A stretch of DNA of 37,917 bases from SZUA-287 sp036397975 (GTDB lineage: Bacteria; Bacteroidota; Ignavibacteria; UBA10030; UBA6906): NCBI GenBank assembly GCA_036397975.1, contig DASWHW010000038.1:1-37917 (forward strand). The letters run 5' to 3'. The notes beneath the pieces are model-generated. The model did not search any database and had not been told where the DNA came from. It saw only the letters and a list, made by a program, of their open reading frames with translations. A program made the position numbers and the translations under genes. This document shows positions 15,193-22,075 of this stretch, piece by piece. Numbering within the stretch: position 1 is the first letter of the stretch; every line of letters starts with the position of its first letter.

Positions 15193-17533
15193 GTAATGTC
15201 TCCTTCTTTTCTACAACCGGAAAACGCTTGCGGAGGCCATCCAGCCATTCTCGTTCCAACCTTTTCGATTCATATTCCTGGAAAGCACTCGATACCTCCG
15301 TTCCGGCCTCGTCATAGGTCTTCTTTCGTGCAGGCTCTTTTCCGTTCAGCCTGACAATCACGTGAGCACCCTTAAAAAAGAGTGGGGCGGTTACTTCACC
15401 ATCCCGTAGCGAGTCTGCCCGCTGCGTCCGTTCGTCAGTATTGATAGTGTACAGGCCGGATTGAATGCCGCCGGTGATGGTCGCTCTCCTTCCCGTAATG
15501 TCCAGATCGACGCGCTGATATCGTTTTCGAAGTTCAGTTTTCTGTTCATCCGTGCCGGCATAGGGACTCGGCCGGGAGGAGGTGATGATTCTGCTTTCGG
15601 CAATGCCGTATTTCTTTGTCATCAACGACTTCAGGCTTGCAAGGCGCTGATCGGCGAGGCGGAGATTTGATTGCTTTGCCTTCATTGTGTCCGGATATGT
15701 CGTCAATTGGATGCGCAACGCCGGATCGGAGCGAAGTTCCTCAATCACGTTAGCAACGAGACTTGATGTTTGTTTTGTGAGGCGCGAAGAACCCGCGGAG
15801 AAAATCGCCTGAAAACTGCCCGGTCTTTGCATGCGGATTGAATCTGCTGCGACAAGACTTTCGAACGACTCTCCATGTTGGAGCTTTGCATACAGTTCCT
15901 GTGCAACCGTATCACGATTTGTCTTTATTTCGCTGATGTTCACTCGATCCGGCCATTGGAATTTTTCTCTGTTTTGTGCGAAGTATGCCTGCAGAAGAGA
16001 ATCATTTACAGAGATTTTCTCCCACACTCGCTCTTGCTCTACCTGGTAGAGGAGAATGCCGTCACGGTATTCATTCATGATGGCGGCAAAATGGGGATCA
16101 TCGGCTTCGAGCTTTGTTGCCTTCGCTGAGAACACAAGATGCTCGGCGATCTTATCGAGAAGTGTGTGGATCTGTGCGGCACGAAGCGGCACCATGCCAA
16201 CGTCGGGTCTTGTCTGAACGATCGCAAGGACACTGTCAACACTAACGGAATTCTTGCCGATCCACATCATTGCTTGTGAGCCGATTGTGCTGGAGGCATC
16301 GTCCGCCCACCCGCTGTCGCGTGTTGATTTGGTAGAGTCGAGCGCGGCGATGAACGAGGAAACAACCTTATCGTCTTCGCGAAATTGTACTTCCTTCATT
16401 AGCCTTTGCACAAATGCCTTGAAATCATCGGGGAAGCGCTGCTGCTGGTACGCTTGCTGCAATTCTCCCCGCGCTTCGTCAAAAGACTTTGGTGGAATAA
16501 CCTCCGTGCATTTGAGTAGATGGTAGCCGTATTGCGTGCGGACAATAGGAGAGACCTGGTCTTTTTTGAGAAGGAACGCCATTTCATCGAATGGTTGCGG
16601 GTACCTGCGGCGCGGGAATTGCCCAAGATCTCCGCCGCGCGAAGCCGAGCCAGGATCTCCGGAATTGCGAACCGCCAATTGCGCAAAGTCCACCCCCAGC
16701 TTCAAACTGTCTTGAAGATTCTTGATGCTTGCATATGCGCTAAGTGTGTCTTCCGGTTTTGGGTCCTGATTGTCAAAGCGGACCATGATATGGCTGACAC
16801 GTCGTTCACCCCCCGCCTTTTTCTTATCCGTTACCTTTATGATATGCAGTCCAAATTGCGTTCGCACGGGATGCAGGGATACCTCGCCGACCTTCATGGA
16901 AAACGCAGCATCTTCAAATGGAGGGACCATCTGTCCTGCAGAAAAGTAGTACAGATCTCCCTTGTTCGTCTTTGCGGAAGGATCTTGGGAATAGCTTTCG
17001 GCGAGAGAATCGAACGATGCTCCAGCCTTGATCGCTGCGATGAGCTCATCTGCCTTCTTAGTCGTGGCGAGTGATTCCTCGGCGGTCGCATTGGCAGAGA
17101 GCGTCAACAAGATATGGCTAGCGCGAATCTCCTCCGATTTCTTCTTGAACATTTTCTCCAAACCGGGCTTCGTGACCTCACGCTCTGTTAGGTACGACGC
17201 AGCCAGGCTCCCCTTGTATTGGTCGATTTCACCGAGGACATGAGGATCTTTTGCCAGACCGCTGGCGTAGGCGTCAGCAATCTTCAATCGAAACTTCGTC
17301 ATAAGATCAAGAAATTTCTCCCGATCTTCCTGGGAAGCAGACTGGCCGTGCTCTTTGCTCCCGTTGCTCTTTACATACAGCGCTTCATAATCGGCGATGG
17401 TGATTGGCTGCTCACCGATTGTGGCAACGACAATGTCCGCCCTCTTCGGAGAGCACCCATTGACAAGAATCGTGAATAGTGTAATAACAATGACAAGCGC
17501 ATTTGTTCGGCTGGTGTTCATTCGGGACCACAT
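15167..17533 (-). CDS. Large PPIase lipoprotein with two parvulin domains
   Basis: A protein of about 788 residues with a lipoprotein signal (FTILVNGC), an N-terminal SurA-like helical region (VVATIGEQPITIADYEALYV), and two parvulin domains: SEEIRASHILLTL to TQFGLHIIKV, and RRVSHIMVRF to TQYGYHLLKC. A further C-terminal half (about residues 450-788) resembles another PPIase-like or SurA-like module (FFKGAHVIVRLNGKEPARKKTYDEA). It should act at the periplasmic side of a membrane in protein folding. ATG at 17533 has GGAG 12 bases upstream; ATG at 17521 is an equally sensible start and keeps the signal peptide. It is the first gene of the leftward run that ends with the M2 peptidase. Confidence 0.9.
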   Translation of the reverse strand: MWSRMNTSRTNALVIVITLFTILVNGCSPKRADIVVATIGEQPITIADYEALYVKSNGSKEHGQSASQEDREKFLDLMTKFRLKIADAYASGLAKDPHVLGEIDQYKGSLAASYLTEREVTKPGLEKMFKKKSEEIRASHILLTLSANATAEESLATTKKADELIAAIKAGASFDSLAESYSQDPSAKTNKGDLYYFSAGQMVPPFEDAAFSMKVGEVSLHPVRTQFGLHIIKVTDKKKAGGERRVSHIMVRFDNQDPKPEDTLSAYASIKNLQDSLKLGVDFAQLAVRNSGDPGSASRGGDLGQFPRRRYPQPFDEMAFLLKKDQVSPIVRTQYGYHLLKCTEVIPPKSFDEARGELQQAYQQQRFPDDFKAFVQRLMKEVQFREDDKVVSSFIAALDSTKSTRDSGWADDASSTIGSQAMMWIGKNSVSVDSVLAIVQTRPDVGMVPLRAAQIHTLLDKIAEHLVFSAKATKLEADDPHFAAIMNEYRDGILLYQVEQERVWEKISVNDSLLQAYFAQNREKFQWPDRVNISEIKTNRDTVAQELYAKLQHGESFESLVAADSIRMQRPGSFQAIFSAGSSRLTKQTSSLVANVIEELRSDPALRIQLTTYPDTMKAKQSNLRLADQRLASLKSLMTKKYGIAESRIITSSRPSPYAGTDEQKTELRKRYQRVDLDITGRRATITGGIQSGLYTINTDERTQRADSLRDGEVTAPLFFKGAHVIVRLNGKEPARKKTYDEAGTEVSSAFQEYESKRLEREWLDGLRKRFPVVEKKETLHYAFTPEP

Positions 17534-17601
17534 ACGAAAAGGAACTCCGTTGATGTAAATGTAATTGATGGGGGCTGCACGGTTTGGTAAACAAGTGCAA
17601 C

Positions 17602-17630
17602 ATGGTAACCAAAACACCCTTGAGAATCAA
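17602..17630 (-). promoter_or_regulatory. Candidate promoter of the leftward chaperone run
   Basis: On the minus strand TTGATT (17630-17625), 17-base spacer and TACCAT (17607-17602). Each hexamer matches the sigma-70 consensus at four of six positions. It is the best match upstream of the large PPIase gene and would give a leader of about 60-70 bases. Confidence 0.35.
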
Positions 17631-17673
17631 GGACTTAGCGGTGTCTCGGGCCGTAGAGCGAGCCCAAAACTGC

Positions 17674-17702
17674 TTGCAGGGGAGGGCTTGAATCACTATC
17701 AT
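17674..17702 (+). promoter_or_regulatory. Candidate promoter of the SDR gene
   Basis: TTGCAG at 17674-17679, 17-base spacer, TATCAT at 17697-17702 (five of six in the -10). Transcription would start near 17709, 20 bases before the ATG. The -35 is poor, so this is a moderate call. Promoters of the two divergent genes would be separated by about 45 bases. Confidence 0.4.
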
Positions 17703-17728
17703 GAGGCTCCCAAAAACGCACCGAGAGT

Positions 17729-18856
17729 ATGAAAAACTTTTTCATTACGGGAGGAACTGGTCTTGTCGGCACCAACCTGTTGCCTCGTTTGCTGAAATCT
17801 TTTCCCGGGTGCACGATCTCCTTAATGATCCGCGGCGGGACAATCGAAGAGGCAAGGAATCGAGTTCGATCAATTGCCGACGAGATCGATCGGGAGTATG
17901 GAATCGTCGACGCGGGCTCGCGAATCCATTCTGTGCCGGGTGACATCAGCAGTGATGAACTGGGTCTCGAGAAGGGAATCCGCGAAAAGCTTGTTCGTGA
18001 AACGACCCACGTGATCCATGGGGCTGCAACGATCAGATTTGATCATCCTTTGGAAGAGGCTCGGGAAATAAATTGCGGCGGGACGCGAAAAATGCTGAGT
18101 CTTGCGGGAGACATGATGTCGCGAGGCGTCCTCGAACGGTTTGTCTATATCGGAAGTTCTTCCGTCTCCGGGCAACGCGAAGGGGATATTTTCGAAGACG
18201 ATCTTGAGCAGGGGCAACAGTTCTTCAACACGTATGAACACTCCAAGTGCGAATCGGAACGCCTCGTTCGCTCAGTCGCTGATACGATCCCGATCGTCAT
18301 ATTTCGCCCTAGTATTATCATCGGCGATTCGAAGACCGGGAAGACTACTTCCTTCAATGTAATTTACATCCCCCTTCGCCTATTGCACAAAGGGTTGTTG
18401 ACCTATGTCCCGGGAACGCCCGAAACAACACTCGATCTTGTTCCCATCGATTGGGTCGCCGACTCAATGGCGTATATTCTGAATCGCGAAGAATCGGTGG
18501 GAAAAGTGTTTCATCAAACTGCAGGACCTCATCGTGCTGCAAAACTTGCCGAGGTGGTTCTTCTGGCAACTGAATATTTTGATCGTCACGATCCGCTCAA
18601 ACGCCCGCGTGTCATGCAATTCATCTCTCGGGGAGAATTCGAAAGGCGGCGGTCAGAAATGCAGGGAAGGGAAGAGGCCCTCATGGGGCAGCTGGATACA
18701 CTGTTGCCGTATGTGAGTGTGAACAGGCTCTTCGACTCTCGAAATACTGATGAGATTCTTGAGGGAAGTGGGATTACGTTCCCGTTGTTCAAAGATTACT
18801 ATGAAAAGATCTTTGAGTTCTGTTTGAGAACGAACTGGGGAAAGAAATTCGACTAG
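17729..18856 (+). CDS. Extended SDR, NAD(P)-dependent reductase/epimerase (thioester-reductase-like)
   Basis: A 375-residue Rossmann protein with the N-terminal dinucleotide motif TGGTGLVGTNLL (G-x-x-G-x-x-G) and an active-site pair Y-x-x-x-K in NTYEHSKCESERLV, preceded by YIGSSSVSG. The segment HVIHGAATIRFDHPLEEAREINCGGTRKML is characteristic of the male-sterility/thioester-reductase branch (NAD_binding_4), whose members reduce fatty acyl thioesters or act in related lipid chemistry. The rest is alpha-helical with no obvious extra domain. It has a short promoter-proximal leader and ends four bases from the convergent deformylase gene. The substrate is not known; a nucleotide-sugar epimerase role is less likely but possible. 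Confidence 0.8.
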   Translation: MKNFFITGGTGLVGTNLLPRLLKSFPGCTISLMIRGGTIEEARNRVRSIADEIDREYGIVDAGSRIHSVPGDISSDELGLEKGIREKLVRETTHVIHGAATIRFDHPLEEAREINCGGTRKMLSLAGDMMSRGVLERFVYIGSSSVSGQREGDIFEDDLEQGQQFFNTYEHSKCESERLVRSVADTIPIVIFRPSIIIGDSKTGKTTSFNVIYIPLRLLHKGLLTYVPGTPETTLDLVPIDWVADSMAYILNREESVGKVFHQTAGPHRAAKLAEVVLLATEYFDRHDPLKRPRVMQFISRGEFERRRSEMQGREEALMGQLDTLLPYVSVNRLFDSRNTDEILEGSGITFPLFKDYYEKIFEFCLRTNWGKKFD

Positions 18857-18860
18857 AGGC

Positions 18861-19382
18861 TCAGAGTGCGTGGTGCTTCTCCTTGCGCCATTTCATGTAC
18901 TCTGAGCGAAGGATGATATGCCGTGAATCGATGGCCCGGTCAATTGCCAGAACGCCATTCAGGTGATCGATTTCGTGTTGGAGTAATTCGGAGAGAGGTC
19001 CCTCCGCGTGGAGCGTGTGTTTCGTACCATGGAGGTCCTGATACGAAACTCGGACAGCAAAATTGCGGTGGACTTTTACCAACAAATCGGGAAAGCTGAA
19101 ACAATCATCCCACAGAGTTAACTTACCACCCCGCCGCACCATGATTCTTGGATTGATCAGAGCGAATGGTTTATCGATATGAAGGAAGATCACTCGTTGC
19201 GCAAAACCGATCTGAGGTGCAGCGATGCCGCGACCAAATCCATTCTGTTTCCGGAAATCAGAAAGTGTGTGGCGGAGGTCGGTAATGATTGTCCTGAGTT
19301 CTCTCGTGCCGAATCGCTTGACTGGTGAACACTTCATGCGAAGGCCGGGATTACCAAGAAGAAGTATTTCGCGAATTGCCAT
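18861..19382 (-). CDS. def: Peptide deformylase (divergent motif II)
   Basis: A 173-residue metalloenzyme that removes the formyl group from the N-terminal Met of nascent proteins. Motif I is GRGIAAPQ (residues 50-57) and motif III is QHEIDHLNG with the two His ligands and the catalytic Glu (136-140). Motif II, normally EGCLS, reads DDCFS (92-96), so the metal-ligand Cys94 is kept but the Gly before it is Asp. This places it in a divergent PDF branch; whether it is the housekeeping copy cannot be told from this window. It is convergent with the SDR gene and divergent from the antiporter. No clear Shine-Dalgarno precedes the ATG. Confidence 0.9.
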   Translation of the reverse strand: MAIREILLLGNPGLRMKCSPVKRFGTRELRTIITDLRHTLSDFRKQNGFGRGIAAPQIGFAQRVIFLHIDKPFALINPRIMVRRGGKLTLWDDCFSFPDLLVKVHRNFAVRVSYQDLHGTKHTLHAEGPLSELLQHEIDHLNGVLAIDRAIDSRHIILRSEYMKWRKEKHHAL

Positions 19383-19448
19383 AGCGTTACTATGAATGCA
19401 CTAACATACAGTTTTAAAATGTATGAGACAATTTCCGATTTGTCTGCA

Positions 19449-19475
19449 GTGGGAAATCTAATTAGATTCTCCCAC
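19449..19475. repeat. Inverted repeat between def and antiporter
   Basis: Arms GTGGGA plus AATCT (19449-19459) and AGATT plus TCCCAC (19464-19475, one C bulged) around an AATT loop: 11 pairs. It lies 36 bases upstream of the antiporter start in a divergent intergenic region. There is no T-run on either side, so an operator or mRNA-leader hairpin is more likely than a terminator. Confidence 0.55.
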
Positions 19476-19510
19476 GAACGAATGTCGGCTACTTATATGA
19501 GAATGATTGA

Positions 19511-21265
19511 ATGATTGAACATCATCTTTTGATGACCATTGTTGCAACGATTGTCCTGGGGATTGTTGCGCTCGTGATCGCCGAACGCACCAAGATACCG
19601 AGCATTATCTTTCTCTTAAGCCTTGGAGTTGTCTTTGGCCCGGATCTCCTGAATGTCGTGCGACCGGAATTGCTCCGTCAAGGCCTGTATGCATTGGTTG
19701 CCCTTTCGATTGCCATCATCATGTTTGAAGGGGGTTTGACACTCCAGATTTCAAATGTAAGAACTGTTTCGAAGAGTGTTCTCAACCTCATCACTATTGG
19801 AGCCCTTGTCACATGGGCCGGTGCTGCGGTCGTCAGCTGGCTGATCCTGGATATTTCCTGGACTGTTGCAATTCTGTTCGGTTCCTTGGTGATCGTCACC
19901 GGGCCGACGGTGATAGGGCCAATTCTTCGCACAGTGAAGGTGAATTCGAATATTCGCACGATCCTGAAGTGGGAGGGGATTCTCATTGATCCTGTTGGCG
20001 CCATTACTGCCGTGCTTGTTCTTGGCTTCGTCACGGTTGAAGAGCAAACTCTTCTTGCAACGATTGGCGGTTTCCTCGGTCGGATCGCGATCGGTACGAT
20101 CATCGGGTTGGCCGCGGGGTTCCTGATGACGCGGATCATGCGGCTCAACCTCAGCGAAAGTGTTTCCACCCTATTGATTTTTGCATTTGTCTTCCTCATG
20201 TTCGGCGTCTCGGACCTAATTGTGAAAGAATCGGGCATCATGAGTGTGACGATCGCCGGCATCGTGATGGGAAATATGAAAGTTCCGAATCTCCATCACG
20301 TGAAAGGTTTCAAGGAAAAGCTGACATTGCTGATGGTCTCCAGTCTGTTCATCTTGCTGGCGGCCAATCTACGTCTCCAGGAAATTGAGGCAATAGGATG
20401 GAAAGGCGTTCTCGTCGTTTTTTGCCTGATGCTGATCGTTCGTCCGTTGAATATTTGGGCATCCATTCGCAAGGGATCGCTTGATCTGAAGAGCAAACTT
20501 TTCCTTTCCTGGATTGCCCCCCGCGGAATCATCGCGGCGGCTGTCGCCTCACTATTCTCCTTCACACTGGCACAGCACGGTTTTCACGAGGCGTCTCTTC
20601 TTTCTTCACTGACCTTTCTCACGATTGCCATCACCGTGCTTGTGCAGGGCTCGACGGCAAAACCCCTGGCGAAACTCCTCGGGGTGTTGCAGACCGGCAC
20701 ATCCGGAGTTCTTGTGCTGGGAGGAAACGGTCTGGGGGTGTCCTTCGCGAGAGAATTGATGGAACAGGGTGTTCGTTCAGGAATATTGGATTCCAATAGA
20801 CGAAACCTCTCTGTTGCGCAACGCGAAGGGATTGCTACTTTTCTTGGGGATGTACACAGTGACGAGTTATGGGATGAGATCGACTTGACCGACTACCGCT
20901 TTTTCATCGCCGCCACCTCAAACAACGAACTCAATTCACTTGCGTGTAGCAAGGCCAAACAGTTTTTCGACCAGGAACATATCTTTCAGGTGAGAAACGT
21001 CGCGAAAAGCGACAAGCATGAATACAGTCTGGCAATGGTGCAAGGCAATCAACGCTACGATTGTCCGATTGACGTGCTCGGTGTTTCAACAGACCTCCGG
21101 GCAGGGAGCAAGTTCATTCGTTCAATAGCGCCGGGTCAGCTTTCGATCATTGGCGGACAGTCATCCATTCTTCTTGCGGGACTCAGGAAAAATGATGTCA
21201 TCTTTTCTACTGACAGGGGTGTTCTTAATTCAGCAGATAACGTTCTCGTTCTCACTGATAAATGA
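19511..21265 (+). CDS. CPA1-type Na+(K+)/H+ antiporter with TrkA-N (RCK) domain
   Basis: A 584-residue membrane protein: about 12-13 hydrophobic helices in residues 1-395, then a cytoplasmic nucleotide-binding domain. The transport domain has KWEGILIDPVGAITAVLVLG, the acidic CPA1 motif in the ion-binding helix. The C-terminal region starts with GVLVLGGNGLGVSFARELME (Rossmann GxGxxG) and GILDSNRRNL, a TrkA-N/RCK-like domain that senses NAD(H), NADP(H) or other ligands. It exchanges a monovalent cation for protons and so sets internal pH or salt. The last six bases before murI leave only three bases between the convergent stops. Ion choice (Na+ or K+) is unknown. Confidence 0.9.
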   Translation: MIEHHLLMTIVATIVLGIVALVIAERTKIPSIIFLLSLGVVFGPDLLNVVRPELLRQGLYALVALSIAIIMFEGGLTLQISNVRTVSKSVLNLITIGALVTWAGAAVVSWLILDISWTVAILFGSLVIVTGPTVIGPILRTVKVNSNIRTILKWEGILIDPVGAITAVLVLGFVTVEEQTLLATIGGFLGRIAIGTIIGLAAGFLMTRIMRLNLSESVSTLLIFAFVFLMFGVSDLIVKESGIMSVTIAGIVMGNMKVPNLHHVKGFKEKLTLLMVSSLFILLAANLRLQEIEAIGWKGVLVVFCLMLIVRPLNIWASIRKGSLDLKSKLFLSWIAPRGIIAAAVASLFSFTLAQHGFHEASLLSSLTFLTIAITVLVQGSTAKPLAKLLGVLQTGTSGVLVLGGNGLGVSFARELMEQGVRSGILDSNRRNLSVAQREGIATFLGDVHSDELWDEIDLTDYRFFIAATSNNELNSLACSKAKQFFDQEHIFQVRNVAKSDKHEYSLAMVQGNQRYDCPIDVLGVSTDLRAGSKFIRSIAPGQLSIIGGQSSILLAGLRKNDVIFSTDRGVLNSADNVLVLTDK

Positions 21266-21268
21266 AGG

Positions 21269-22075
21269 TCATAAGACGAACCCCTCGGCTTTTTGAACGC
21301 GTCCCATTTTCTGCCCGAGAAAGCGCTCTCCCACCTCGGCAAACTTCGAGGGGATATCACTGACGAAAAACTGCAGGCGCGGTCGCTCGGTACTTGGATT
21401 TTTCATCTTGAGATCATCCAGAACCCGCTCCACTTCTTCAGCTGCTGCCTCCCCCGAATCAATTAACGCCACCTGACCGTTGAGCGTCTTGTCGATCGCT
21501 GATCGAAGCACGGGATAGTGCGTGCATCCCAGAATCAAGGTGTCAATTTTTTCGAGTGTGAGTGGGAACAGATATTCCTTTGCGACGAGTGCAGTTGCAG
21601 GGTGATCAATCCACCCCTCCTCGGCGAATGGGACGAAAAGCGGACACTCCGCTGCAACGACATGAACCTCTGCGTCGCGTTGACGAATTGCGTGCTCATA
21701 GGCGCGACTGTTAATAGTCGCTCGCGTGCCGATAATACCGATCCTTTTCTTCTTTGAGGCAGCAATGGCAGCGGCAGCCCCGGGCATGATAACGCCGACA
21801 ACGGGCACTTTTGCACGTTTTTGGACAATGTCCAGCCCGACGGCCGAGACGGTGTTGCATGCAACGACTACCATCTTCACATTCTTCGTGATCAGGAAAT
21901 CGACGTCCTGTGCCGCATATTCACGAACCACCTGGGGAGATTTTGGACCGTAAGGAACGCGAGCGGTGTCACCAAAATACGTGATGTTTTCATGCGGCAT
22001 CCGCTTCGTCAACGCATGCACTACTGTGAGCCCACCTATCCCGCTGTCAAAGACTCCGATCGGACGACTATTCAT
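21269..22075 (-). CDS. murI: Glutamate racemase
   Basis: A 268-residue enzyme that converts L- to D-glutamate for peptidoglycan. Both catalytic cysteine motifs are present: VVACNTVSA and LILGCTHYPVLR, together with the N-terminal GVFDSGIGGLTVVHAL and YFGDTARVPYGPKS. The frame is open further upstream (to 22639) but that part overlaps glnD in another frame; the start at 22075 gives the standard N-terminus. It overlaps the end of glnD by eight bases, so the two are likely cotranscribed. Confidence 0.97.
   Translation of the reverse strand: MNSRPIGVFDSGIGGLTVVHALTKRMPHENITYFGDTARVPYGPKSPQVVREYAAQDVDFLITKNVKMVVVACNTVSAVGLDIVQKRAKVPVVGVIMPGAAAAIAASKKKRIGIIGTRATINSRAYEHAIRQRDAEVHVVAAECPLFVPFAEEGWIDHPATALVAKEYLFPLTLEKIDTLILGCTHYPVLRSAIDKTLNGQVALIDSGEAAAEEVERVLDDLKMKNPSTERPRLQFFVSDIPSKFAEVGERFLGQKMGRVQKAEGFVL

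Noticed and set aside
14314..17533. Frameshift joining the large PPIase and the next lipoprotein
   Set aside because: Both products have their own signal peptide and lipobox, so they are separate proteins rather than one broken gene.
17618..17728. tRNA-like or attachment-site sequence in the gap before the SDR gene
   Set aside because: Only a six-pair stem (CCTTGA/TCAAGG) is seen; no cloverleaf and no integrase gene nearby.
19678..20262. 194-codon minus-strand frame inside the antiporter gene
   Set aside because: Antisense shadow; composition follows the hydrophobic codons of the real gene on the other strand.
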